Under the pieces are notes generated by a model. The model worked only from the letters and a program-made list of their open reading frames with translations, did no database searches and was not told the DNA's origin. From Deltaproteobacteria bacterium ADurb.Bin207 (lineage in GTDB: Bacteria > Myxococcota_A > Polyangia > Polyangiales > Polyangiaceae): 64,000 nucleotides of DNA. Made by a program: the position numbers and the translations under genes. Location: positions 62,001 to 126,000 of the forward strand of contig MWCO01000010.1 of NCBI GenBank assembly GCA_002070115.1, given 5' to 3'. Position 1 is the first letter of the stretch. Each line of letters opens with the position of its first letter. Shown piece after piece: positions 52,081 to 61,155 of the stretch.

Positions 52081-53691
52081 CTACTTTTTCTTCGCCGCGG
52101 TGATGACACACTCGCGCACGGTAATGATGACGGAAAGGCCTTCGTAATCGAGTTCCTTGCGAATGACGTTGGTGTTCTCCTCATGGAACTTACGACGCAT
52201 CTCGAGCACATGAATATGCTCCGGATCGACACCCAAACCTTTGACGACGCGAACGAGGTCGGGACCCGTTTGCATCGTATCCTGCCCACCCGTCATGGCC
52301 GTCGTGGAGTTGTCGAGGATAAAAACCGTCATCGGCGTATTCTGCGCGGCAGCTCCCACCAGCGGTGTCATTCCCGAATGAATGAACGTCGAATCTCCGA
52401 TCGTGCAAATGACCGGACGCATCCCCGCCTGCGCTGCCCCCATGGCCATACTGATGCTGGCTCCCATGTCGACGCAGGAATGGGCGGCATTATAGGGAGG
52501 CAGCGCGCCAAGGGTATAACAGCCAATATCGCCGAAGACCCGAAGCTCTTTGTGCTCGTCCATCATCTCGGAAATCATGTCGTAGGCATCGATATGCGGA
52601 CACCCATCGCATAAACGCGGCGGACGTCCTGCGATCGGCAACGATGGCTTTGGCTGATGGACAAGCGGTTCTTTTCCCACCGCTTTTCGCACCACATCGG
52701 GATCGAGTTCCCCTGTTCGCGGTATCGTACCATCGAATCGCCCACGAACCGTCTTGCCCGAAGGAGGCCCAAGCACTCCTACGATGGCATCTTCGATGAA
52801 CGGATAACCTTCTTCGATGACGACAACCTCGTCCACCGCCTCGAAAAGGCGGCGAATCAACGCTTTGGGTATCGGATAAGCCCCGATGACCAGATGAGAA
52901 GGAAGCTGTTCGTCATGCTCGAAGTTGGCGAGGAAGTAATTCTGCGCCACGCCCGACACGATATAACCGATCTTACCCCCTTGAGGATTCAACCGAAGCT
53001 TGTTCCAGGAACAAGTTTCAGACCAGGCGAGGATTTCCGGTTGCTTCGCCACAAGCGCGGCGTATTGCACACGCGCGTTTTGCGGCAACAACGTCCATCC
53101 CTTCGCATGAGTCGTCGGATTCAATTCGTTGGCCTTTCGACGCTCCCCCACCTGCACTCCCGAACGCGAATGCGCAAGGCGCGTCACCACCCGAATCATG
53201 ATCGGGACACCAAACTTTTCGCTGATGTCAAACGCTTGCCGCGCCATATCATAGGCATCTTGTTGGGTCGTCGGTTCCAGACAAGGAACGAGGGCGAAGT
53301 TCGCGAACACGCGGCTATCTTGCTCGTTCTGGCTCGAATGCATCCCCGGATCGTCAGCCACCGCCACGATGAGCCCACCATGAATCCCCGTCACAGCGGA
53401 GTTCATGAATGGGTCCGCCGCCACGTTCAACCCCACGTGTTTGAAAGACACAATGGCACGACGCCCCGCATAACTCATGCCGAGCGCTTCTTCATACGCA
53501 ACTTTTTCATTCGCTGACCAAACGCGATGAACCCCCCCATCCTTCGCAGGAGGATCCTTTCTCGTTTCGTGGTGGATAAATTCGAAAATCTCGGTCGCAG
53601 GCGTTCCCGGATACGAATACGCACCGCTCAATCCCGCATGAATGGCCCCGAGCGCGAGGGCTTCGTCGCCTAATAATGGCCGCCGTTCCAT
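52081..53691 (-). CDS. iorA: indolepyruvate ferredoxin oxidoreductase, alpha subunit (no ferredoxin domain)
   Basis: A 536-aa thiamine-diphosphate subunit. The N-terminal pyrimidine-binding region has LGDEALALGAIHAGLSGAYS then YPGTPATEI, and NEKVAYEEALGMSYAGRRAI. The C-terminal TPP domain has CDGCPHIDAYD, GDIGCYTLG and AICTIGDSTFIHSGMTPLV-type loops. Archaeal IorA ends with a [4Fe-4S] ferredoxin domain; this one stops at VRECVITAAKKK without the CxxCxxCxxxCP clusters. GGAGG stands before ATG 53691. First gene of iorA-iorB-synthetase. Confidence 0.9.
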   Translation of the reverse strand: MERRPLLGDEALALGAIHAGLSGAYSYPGTPATEIFEFIHHETRKDPPAKDGGVHRVWSANEKVAYEEALGMSYAGRRAIVSFKHVGLNVAADPFMNSAVTGIHGGLIVAVADDPGMHSSQNEQDSRVFANFALVPCLEPTTQQDAYDMARQAFDISEKFGVPIMIRVVTRLAHSRSGVQVGERRKANELNPTTHAKGWTLLPQNARVQYAALVAKQPEILAWSETCSWNKLRLNPQGGKIGYIVSGVAQNYFLANFEHDEQLPSHLVIGAYPIPKALIRRLFEAVDEVVVIEEGYPFIEDAIVGVLGPPSGKTVRGRFDGTIPRTGELDPDVVRKAVGKEPLVHQPKPSLPIAGRPPRLCDGCPHIDAYDMISEMMDEHKELRVFGDIGCYTLGALPPYNAAHSCVDMGASISMAMGAAQAGMRPVICTIGDSTFIHSGMTPLVGAAAQNTPMTVFILDNSTTAMTGGQDTMQTGPDLVRVVKGLGVDPEHIHVLEMRRKFHEENTNVIRKELDYEGLSVIITVRECVITAAKKK

Positions 53692-54083
53692 CGTGCCTCC
53701 ATCGGTCGCCAAGCATGCGACCGGTATGCAAACACCTCGTGCAGCGCCCGCGTTCGGCGGCAACTGCACGATATTCAACCCCGTTCATAATGGTTCGAAG
53801 CTCGAAAGTAAACCCATGGCGCAACGAACCGTAAGAGACCCGTGACCACTCCCATCACGTTAAAACTCGACCGGAATTCTATCGTGTCTTTCAACGGGCA
53901 ACCATGGTCGTCGCGCAAACCCTACCTCCAGCCCATTCAACCGTGAACGGTTTTCCCCCTCATCGTACAACCCTTTCCCCCCCTTGCGAACTTGCCGAAA
54001 TCCGTATTTTTCCCCGAACGACACAACACCTCACGCGCACCCAGGATCCCCCTGCCTTGCCTCAACCGTCTTTCGAATCCCAT
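53692..54083. other. 392-bp intergenic region upstream of iorA
   Basis: Leader or promoter region of iorA on the minus strand, between two minus-strand genes. The iorA frame stays open upstream to 53778 but without coding character. No riboswitch or terminator recognised. Confidence 0.5.
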
Positions 54084-54983
54084 TCACTCACGCCCCCGAC
54101 GCTCTTCAGCCATGGTAGACGCCAACCAGTTTCGCCATCGTCGCAACGATGCACGAACCGCCTTCGACGACTCACCCATCCTCGCGATTCGCTCATCAAG
54201 CGCCTTCAACACGTCCGCCACATCTTCACCCGCTCGAAACCTATGCCAGGCCATTTGCACGGCTGCCGCTTCCGTGGGCATATCGCGCATGGCTTCGCCT
54301 TTGACCGCATGATAACGCCGCACAAGAGGCGTATCCGGTCGGTACCTTCCCGATTTAAACTCAAGAATTTCAACAAGTTGAGGCTTAACGGGTTCGGCTC
54401 GGGTCGGCACCGCTGCCATCAACTCCGGACGCCCATCGCCATCGATATCCATCGCTTCCGTCATCGGTACCACCCCATCCATCGGATAAGGGGAAGCCCC
54501 TCGATAATGTAACCCCCATATTTCCAATCCTTTCGATGCACGAACCACCACCACGTCAGGCATCCCATCGTCATTAATATCGGTGCCCGAATCCCAGCGA
54601 TCGGCAAGTCGAACCACCCAAGATATCCCCTCGCCCCGCGCAGCCTCCTCGGCGGAAGGAGGACCAAGCGCCATCACCACACCATATCTTGTCGCCACAC
54701 GCAGCGCGTTTCGCTCGTGGCCAAGATCATCGTGCCCTTCATAACCCCGGATGCAAAATCCCTCGACGTCATCGAACCTGCCGCATACCTCATGAACAAG
54801 CGTCAATCCCTCGCTTTGCATCTCCGACGCCACGCGCTCGAGTTGTTCCTCCAACGAGCTGGGCGTCATCAGGGGTTGGAACGATTCAACACGAGGCCAG
54901 GGCGACACATGATGATTCGAACTGCATCCAAGCAGCACGAATCCCAACAAAACCAACAAACGTGCGGCTCGGCAATCCGTCAT
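54084..54983 (-). CDS. FG-GAP-like lipoprotein, 299 aa
   Basis: ATG 54983 with GAGG just before it; lipobox VLLGC at about residues 17-21. Contains calcium-type DxNxDG loops (DSGTDINDDGMPDVVVV and AMDIDGDGRPELMAAV), a hallmark of FG-GAP/VCBS proteins, and a helical C-terminal third. The start lies five bases after the TamB stop, so the two are cotranscribed. Function unknown; position suggests an envelope role. Confidence 0.8.
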   Translation of the reverse strand: MTDCRAARLLVLLGFVLLGCSSNHHVSPWPRVESFQPLMTPSSLEEQLERVASEMQSEGLTLVHEVCGRFDDVEGFCIRGYEGHDDLGHERNALRVATRYGVVMALGPPSAEEAARGEGISWVVRLADRWDSGTDINDDGMPDVVVVRASKGLEIWGLHYRGASPYPMDGVVPMTEAMDIDGDGRPELMAAVPTRAEPVKPQLVEILEFKSGRYRPDTPLVRRYHAVKGEAMRDMPTEAAAVQMAWHRFRAGEDVADVLKALDERIARMGESSKAVRASLRRWRNWLASTMAEERRGRE

Positions 54984-54988
54984 CCTCG

Positions 54989-57900
54989 TCAATACCTATG
55001 CTGCCACAGAACATCGACCACGGATGTCCCCACGTTGCCTCGTGTGATGCGAAGCGACCATTGACGGAGAAAACGCCAATCGAAAGAGACGAGATATCGG
55101 TCAGCCTTGTCGAGGGTGGCTTCTTCCGCGACATAGGTGGCTTCCGCGGTGACATCACGAGAAACCTGGACGATGAGCGTTGGGCTCGGGCTCTGCCCGC
55201 GGCTGGTATCGAAACGGGTGGAAACGACAGGACTGAGGTCCTGCAGCAGCATGTTGATCCCCGCTGCCGCCACACCACTACTCACACCGCTGCTCATATC
55301 CGAACTCTGATTGCCTTCGCCTTCTGTGGTGCCCGCCGCCATCGTCGCCCCACCTTGGCTCGAAGGCCCAAAGAGCAACAGGCCGAGAATCTCCGCTTGG
55401 GTCATCGCCGGCTCGCTTCGGAATTGGATCCTGGGGTCACGCAAAGGCCCGGTTACATCGGCAAAAACCCTCGTTCCATCCGGTGCGTCCCATCGCGCCG
55501 TCACGTTGAGTTGGGGGTGCGCGGGGTCACCGGTGAAAATCACCCATGCATTATTCTCTTCGAGATCGAAACGATTGCCTACCACATCGATACGACCGTC
55601 ATACAAGATGGCGTGACCTTGCAGTGACACCTCTCCCGTTTCCTTGTCGGGGTAGGAAAGCACCAATCGATCACGCCCGTCTTTCGCAAGCACCACGCTG
55701 AAGGTCATGTCGAAACGTTGCAAAATGATGGGGTTCTTCGTCTGCAACGATACGATCCAGGGTGTTACGGCGGAACGGTTCGTCATCGCTCGCCACGATG
55801 GGTCGAGAGTAGGAACGATTTTGATATCAGCGTTGTCCTCGAGCTGTTGCACACTGCGCAAATCGGTGCGGGGCAAGTCGACGGTGACTCGATCGAATTC
55901 GATGACAACCTTATTTTCTTTTGTGTTTCTCTTCTCGTTTTTTGGATCGATCGCAACGTTGATCGTGCCGTACATGTCTCCGACGGGCATACCCGCGAAC
56001 GTCAAGCGAATTTTCTCCCCTTGTTTGGTCCAAATCGAAGCGTCGATATGACGGAAATCGAATTCATCCAGGTCGACGGTAGCTCTTGCTTCAATTCCCC
56101 CCGTCAAGGATTGCGCTTGAACGTGCTCGATGAAGATCCGTTCTGAATCCGCGGCTTGCAACAATCCTTTCACTTGAAGAAACTCTTGCCCGATGATGGG
56201 AACTTGGAATGCTCCGTTATCCACGTAAAAAGACAAGGATTCGACACGGGATTTCCCTTCCGTGGGACTCCACGTTGCCTGAGCTTTTCCCGTAAGCTCA
56301 CCATCCACATAACTAAAAACAGGCTGCGCCAAAGGACTGAGCATGCCCAGTTTGAAACGGTTGGCGTCCACTGCAATACGAACCGGCTTCCCCCCATAAC
56401 GGGTCAACATCCATCCGTTCATCCACTGCACTTGATCGGTGTCCATCGAAACACGTAGCGACGATGTAGGCTCGCCGTTGTCGTCGACATCGATGAAAGC
56501 AAGCGCCCCGTGAAAACCGGAATCACCCGCCTGAAGCCATAAATGGCTTTGATCATAGCTCACCGTCGAACCCATGCGCAGCGCTTCCAACCCCACCTGC
56601 ACATCGAACGTCGGCTTGGCCCCGATTCCCCGAATCGCCGCCGTCATCCGAACCTGCCCAGAATACCCCTGGTCTGCCAATACCGGTATGTCCGCAAGGT
56701 CGAAACCAGCAATGGCCGCATCCATATTCGCTACCCACGGTATGCGCGGCAGCGACGACCAAGCGAGCACGTCCTTCCATGCTACCTGGACCGTTGCATC
56801 CACGCTGCCCAAGCCATGAACTGGTATCGTCGGCGACAACGCACAAACCGCATTCGCAGACTGGTTGTCCGCCGACCGACGCAGATCGACATGCGCCCAC
56901 GCCTTATCCCCGTCGTATTGCCCTCTGACACAAACGGAAACCGGCGCGCGCCAACCCGGATCACTGGACGCGACGCGCGTCACGTTCATCCGGTAGTCGA
57001 TGTGTGGCTCCAATGCCGTGCCGCGAAAACCGATGTTCGCACTCGCATACCCCGCCTCCAAAGGCCACCGACTCTCGCGCTTCCACGGTGAAAACAGATC
57101 CACCAGCGAGCGGTCATGCACCACCGCGTTTCCTTGCACTTGCGCTTCGAGCAACACTTGCTTCCATGACTCCGGATCATCGACGAGCCGTCGATAATCC
57201 AACGCGGCGAGCCACCCAACAGAAGCCAATAGATCGCGATCATTGGGGTTGCAGGATTCTCCGAGCGAGGACGCGGCGCCTTTGCGCAAACACACCGAAC
57301 CAAGCAGCATGCCCGCACTGCTCATCGACGCGGAAGCAACAATGTCCCCCGCCACTCTGTCCGTCGATTCCGGCATCGATACCTGAAGACCACGCGAAGA
57401 AGCAGTCAATGACCAACTCGGCAATTGGTCCGCACGCTCGAGCACCACATCTGCTTGCAACGATACCTTTCCCTTCACGATCGGTATCGAACCGCCCACT
57501 TCGTCATTCACCAAACTCAATACGCCCCCATACATTTCAGAAACACGGTCCAAATCGATGGCCAACTGCTCCAAGCGCCCCGTGCCTGTCGCCTCCTTCC
57601 ATGACGACACGTCCATCGGTGCCCCGGTGAGCGTCAGGGAACCCGTGGCTCGCGCGGTAACCAACCCATCTCGACCCCTTGGTTGTGTCGGAATACACAC
57701 CCCCGGATCATCCAACCCCGCCTCGTAAGAATCACCCGTCGCACCCAACGCCATGTCCGCGTATACGTCCACAAGACGACCTGTAAATTGAGCACGAATC
57801 GAACCATCCACCCGAGGGATGGGAACAAGCGTTTTGACTTCTGCATCCGCTACGTCAAGTCGAATACACCCATAGGACTCGCTTCCCACCCCTCGCAAAT

Positions 57901-59842
57901 CGATATCGACCCCAACGACTCCCGTTATCCGTGGGCCAAGGAGCGGAAAAAAGCTCAGCGCCCGATCCATATCAATGCTGTCCGATGACGCTTGCACGTC
58001 GAATCCCTTCGGTCCAAGCGCGGCAACCCCCTCGAGGGTCGAGCCAAGTCCCTCGATGGAAAACTCTCCTAAATCTATGATATTACTTCTAATTTCTATC
58101 GCCGGGGTCTTGACTTCGATGATCTCCCGCCCCTGCTCGAGCTTGATGTCGACGTTTTTCGCCGCAAGTTGCCCGCGCATATCGACACTGGCCGTGGCCG
58201 TCACGTTCGGCAGCATTCGATCCTGCAAGTGGACTCTCACGTGAGGCGAAGCCATGGGTCCTTGCACGACCGAATGGAAGGCGTCCCAATGAAGCGCTCC
58301 GAATTGAGCCCCACGCCCGCTCATCGACGCATTCATTCGCAGGTGATCGGGTGGTCCCACAAGATCGAGTTCGACACTCGCCGAGCCGATTCGTACGCCT
58401 TCGCGCGATAAATTACCGCCACTCACCGCCACTTTCGCATCCACGATGCCCTGATGGTACGTACCTTCAACTTTCGCTACTGCATACCCTTGTACCGCAC
58501 GTTTGAACCTTGGCACGGCTTGCAACGACGGAACGTTCGCTGCCGCGCTCAACCGCAGTCCATGGGTGGGAGAGAAAAAAAAGTCCGCTCGCACCGGCAT
58601 GCCCATCTCATGGATGTGAGCAGAACCGCTCGCCCCCTTGGCATCCACCAACACATCCACATCCATGCCGGGAATCAAGGTTCCTTCAAGAATCGTGGGC
58701 GACGTATCTCCCGACAATCGCGCCCGCGGTCGTCCCTCCTCATCGAGGGATACACGAACACGAATATCCGCATCCAGTTGGGAACGAGGGGCGCTTTTCA
58801 CCAAACGTTGCAAGTCGATCCGTCGCAAATCAACGTCCAAGTCCGTTTCGAACGTTGGAGCCAGCCGGATGCTTCCTGTCGCATCCAACAACATTCGCTC
58901 GGACATCAACCGCACATGCGTATCGAGAACAGGAATAGGACCGTGCGCTTCGATCCGGCCTTCGAAAGCATCCGCAAGTTCCACGCTTTCTGGAACAAAG
59001 GGTGCCAACGCTCGCGGATCTGTCTGCGGAATACTCAAATCAATGAGCATCTCAGTTCCTTTTAGCTGCACCCGCCCCGAAGACGATAAGTCCCTGTACG
59101 TGGCCATCACATCCGCCCACATCAGCGACGGAGAGCGAAAATGATAATCCACCGTCGCCACGATGGGCTCTTGCAAAACTTTCTCGAACGCGATGGGGAA
59201 AGCCCTGGTATCGATTTGCACGCCTTCGGGAGCAATTCGAACCGAACCGTGAACCGTTCGCGTCCTCCAATCCACCGGGATACCCACGTTGCCATTGGCA
59301 ACGATCGTTCCGATCTCGATGCTTTGTAGGTCGACGATGAGGGGACGAGCGGCGGCGGATGGCGTCGGGGCAGGAGTTGGCGGAACAGCACGCAAGGGAG
59401 CAAGAAAAGTCGTGCCCAAAGAGATGGTGCCATCAGTGTCCTTGCGCAGCGTTACATCGATTTGCTCGGCCCGAACCCACGAAATGGGCACCTGAGCGCG
59501 ATCACTCCAAGGCATGAACGATAGAGCAATGGTGGTGAGATTGGCACGCGCTCGCAACCGAGGTGCAAAAAGCACAACCTCCCCCTCCGGATCTCGAATG
59601 GTGACGTCGAGAGCCTCGAAACCTCCCAGATGTAATCGAGAGATTTGATCGATTTCGATGGAACCGCGGATGGACCGGCTCACCTGCTTCATGACGATAC
59701 GAGTGGCCAATCGCCGGGAAGGAGGCAGAGGCAGATGAAAGGCCAGTCCAATGACGAAACTCGAGATGAACGTGATGAGAAGCGCGCCAACGATGAGCAC
59801 ACGGTTGGTTTGCAGCAGCCATCGACGCACGAAAGCTCTCAT
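54989..59842 (-). CDS. TamB-like translocation/assembly module protein (AsmA-like)
   Basis: A 1617-aa protein. One N-terminal membrane helix (VLIVGALLITFISSFVIGLAF) anchors a very long beta-rich periplasmic part, as in AsmA-like bridge proteins that carry lipids or help outer-membrane protein assembly. The C-terminal DUF490 region shows NRFDLEENNAWVIFTGDPAHPQ, GPLRDPRIQFRSEPAMTQAE and the typical EILGLLLFG. GGGGAAG precedes ATG 59842; the frame is open to 60007. No TamA gene is seen nearby. Downstream is a lipoprotein gene, upstream atpG. Confidence 0.88.
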   Translation of the reverse strand: MRAFVRRWLLQTNRVLIVGALLITFISSFVIGLAFHLPLPPSRRLATRIVMKQVSRSIRGSIEIDQISRLHLGGFEALDVTIRDPEGEVVLFAPRLRARANLTTIALSFMPWSDRAQVPISWVRAEQIDVTLRKDTDGTISLGTTFLAPLRAVPPTPAPTPSAAARPLIVDLQSIEIGTIVANGNVGIPVDWRTRTVHGSVRIAPEGVQIDTRAFPIAFEKVLQEPIVATVDYHFRSPSLMWADVMATYRDLSSSGRVQLKGTEMLIDLSIPQTDPRALAPFVPESVELADAFEGRIEAHGPIPVLDTHVRLMSERMLLDATGSIRLAPTFETDLDVDLRRIDLQRLVKSAPRSQLDADIRVRVSLDEEGRPRARLSGDTSPTILEGTLIPGMDVDVLVDAKGASGSAHIHEMGMPVRADFFFSPTHGLRLSAAANVPSLQAVPRFKRAVQGYAVAKVEGTYHQGIVDAKVAVSGGNLSREGVRIGSASVELDLVGPPDHLRMNASMSGRGAQFGALHWDAFHSVVQGPMASPHVRVHLQDRMLPNVTATASVDMRGQLAAKNVDIKLEQGREIIEVKTPAIEIRSNIIDLGEFSIEGLGSTLEGVAALGPKGFDVQASSDSIDMDRALSFFPLLGPRITGVVGVDIDLRGVGSESYGCIRLDVADAEVKTLVPIPRVDGSIRAQFTGRLVDVYADMALGATGDSYEAGLDDPGVCIPTQPRGRDGLVTARATGSLTLTGAPMDVSSWKEATGTGRLEQLAIDLDRVSEMYGGVLSLVNDEVGGSIPIVKGKVSLQADVVLERADQLPSWSLTASSRGLQVSMPESTDRVAGDIVASASMSSAGMLLGSVCLRKGAASSLGESCNPNDRDLLASVGWLAALDYRRLVDDPESWKQVLLEAQVQGNAVVHDRSLVDLFSPWKRESRWPLEAGYASANIGFRGTALEPHIDYRMNVTRVASSDPGWRAPVSVCVRGQYDGDKAWAHVDLRRSADNQSANAVCALSPTIPVHGLGSVDATVQVAWKDVLAWSSLPRIPWVANMDAAIAGFDLADIPVLADQGYSGQVRMTAAIRGIGAKPTFDVQVGLEALRMGSTVSYDQSHLWLQAGDSGFHGALAFIDVDDNGEPTSSLRVSMDTDQVQWMNGWMLTRYGGKPVRIAVDANRFKLGMLSPLAQPVFSYVDGELTGKAQATWSPTEGKSRVESLSFYVDNGAFQVPIIGQEFLQVKGLLQAADSERIFIEHVQAQSLTGGIEARATVDLDEFDFRHIDASIWTKQGEKIRLTFAGMPVGDMYGTINVAIDPKNEKRNTKENKVVIEFDRVTVDLPRTDLRSVQQLEDNADIKIVPTLDPSWRAMTNRSAVTPWIVSLQTKNPIILQRFDMTFSVVLAKDGRDRLVLSYPDKETGEVSLQGHAILYDGRIDVVGNRFDLEENNAWVIFTGDPAHPQLNVTARWDAPDGTRVFADVTGPLRDPRIQFRSEPAMTQAEILGLLLFGPSSQGGATMAAGTTEGEGNQSSDMSSGVSSGVAAAGINMLLQDLSPVVSTRFDTSRGQSPSPTLIVQVSRDVTAEATYVAEEATLDKADRYLVSFDWRFLRQWSLRITRGNVGTSVVDVLWQHRY

Positions 59843-60136
59843 GCGGTCTTCCCCCATGCGACACCTCGGCTTTGCCACCGCGGATGTGTGGTAGAAGCCA
59901 GGCAGGGTAAAAGGAGGAAAGGCACGCTCCGAAAGCCTACAACACCCTCGAGCAGGCTTCACGCATGGAACCGAAAGCACGTGACGGAATGCTTTGTCTC
60001 GAGCCAAGATCGTGCGGTTGAAACGTATTTTCAGGAGCCTGTGTTTACTTGGGGCAGGCGTCTACGGCCATCCCTGCACAAGCCTACAATGAAACGGGAG
60101 CGCCATGAGCGGGGTTGTATCCGCGGACTCGTTTCA

Positions 60137-61105
60137 TCAACCTTTCAAGGCCTCGGCGCCGCCGATGATCTCCCCGAGTTCGGTGGTGATGGCGGCCTGA
60201 CGCGCTCGGTTGTATTGAAGGGTCAATGCCGCAATCATCTCTTTCGCGTTTTTCGTAGCCGCATCCATGGCGGTCATTCGAGCCCCATGCTCGCTTGCGT
60301 TCGACTCCAACAACGCGCGATAGATCGATACTTCCACATACATCGGGACGAGACGATCAAGAAGTCCGGTTCGATCAGGCTCGAAAATGAAGTCGTCCAG
60401 ATCGCGCGTCACGACTTCTTCGTCGTCCTCGAGCCGCTCTTGTGAAATGGGAAGCAACGGCTCAATCACGACCCGTTGGGTCATCGCGCTCTTGAATTCA
60501 TTATAGACGAGGTAAATCGAGTCGACCTTTCCTTCCAAAAAAGGCTCGATCAACGATTGACAGACGAGGCGAGCCTTATCGAGGGACAAATCATCCCAGA
60601 CATTTTGGAACACCTTGAAGATCGGGGCGTTACGACGCTTGAAGTAGTCGCGGCCTTTTCGACCCACGAGTCCGAGTTGGACATTTTGTCCCAAATTTTC
60701 TCGACGGTGCCATTCTCGTTCCATGGTGCGGTTGATGCTTGAGTTGAACGCTCCGCATAGTCCCCGATCGCTGGTGAGCACGAGAAACAAGCAATTTTTT
60801 TCAGGACGGGTAGCGAGCAAGGGGTGAGCGAGTTCGCTGTCCAGATCGGCAGAGGCGGTGAGATCGGGAGAATCCGGCGGGTTTTCGGTGTTTTCGCCTG
60901 TCGTGGCGTTGGCTTTTTGAGAAGCGCTCATCGCGGCACAATTGGCAAGCACCGTATGGGTTTTGATCGCGTAGGGGCGCAGGGCAAGGATGCGAGATTG
61001 CGCACGATTGAGCCGCGCTCCAGCGACCATTTTCATGGCCCGCGTGATTTTTTGTGTCGACTTGACACTCGCGATTCTCGTTCGGATGGCTTTGAGTGAC
61101 GCCAT
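60137..61105 (-). CDS. atpG: F-type ATP synthase gamma subunit
   Basis: A 322-aa central-stalk subunit. N-terminal MASLKAIRTRIASVKSTQKI TRAMKMVA and C-terminal RMTAMDAATKNAKEMIAALT then LQYNRARQAAITTELGEII are the two conserved stalk helices. SDRGLCGAFN is present. About residues 60-92 form an extra acidic, Asn/Thr-rich stretch (SASQKANATTGENTENPPDS) not usual in bacterial gamma. It follows atpA by 50 bp. No atpD or atpC follows in this window. Confidence 0.95.
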   Translation of the reverse strand: MASLKAIRTRIASVKSTQKITRAMKMVAGARLNRAQSRILALRPYAIKTHTVLANCAAMSASQKANATTGENTENPPDSPDLTASADLDSELAHPLLATRPEKNCLFLVLTSDRGLCGAFNSSINRTMEREWHRRENLGQNVQLGLVGRKGRDYFKRRNAPIFKVFQNVWDDLSLDKARLVCQSLIEPFLEGKVDSIYLVYNEFKSAMTQRVVIEPLLPISQERLEDDEEVVTRDLDDFIFEPDRTGLLDRLVPMYVEVSIYRALLESNASEHGARMTAMDAATKNAKEMIAALTLQYNRARQAAITTELGEIIGGAEALKG

Positions 61106-61155
61106 GGCAGTCCTCTCAACACAAAAAGGTCCCGCGACACGGAAGAGGGTTCAAC

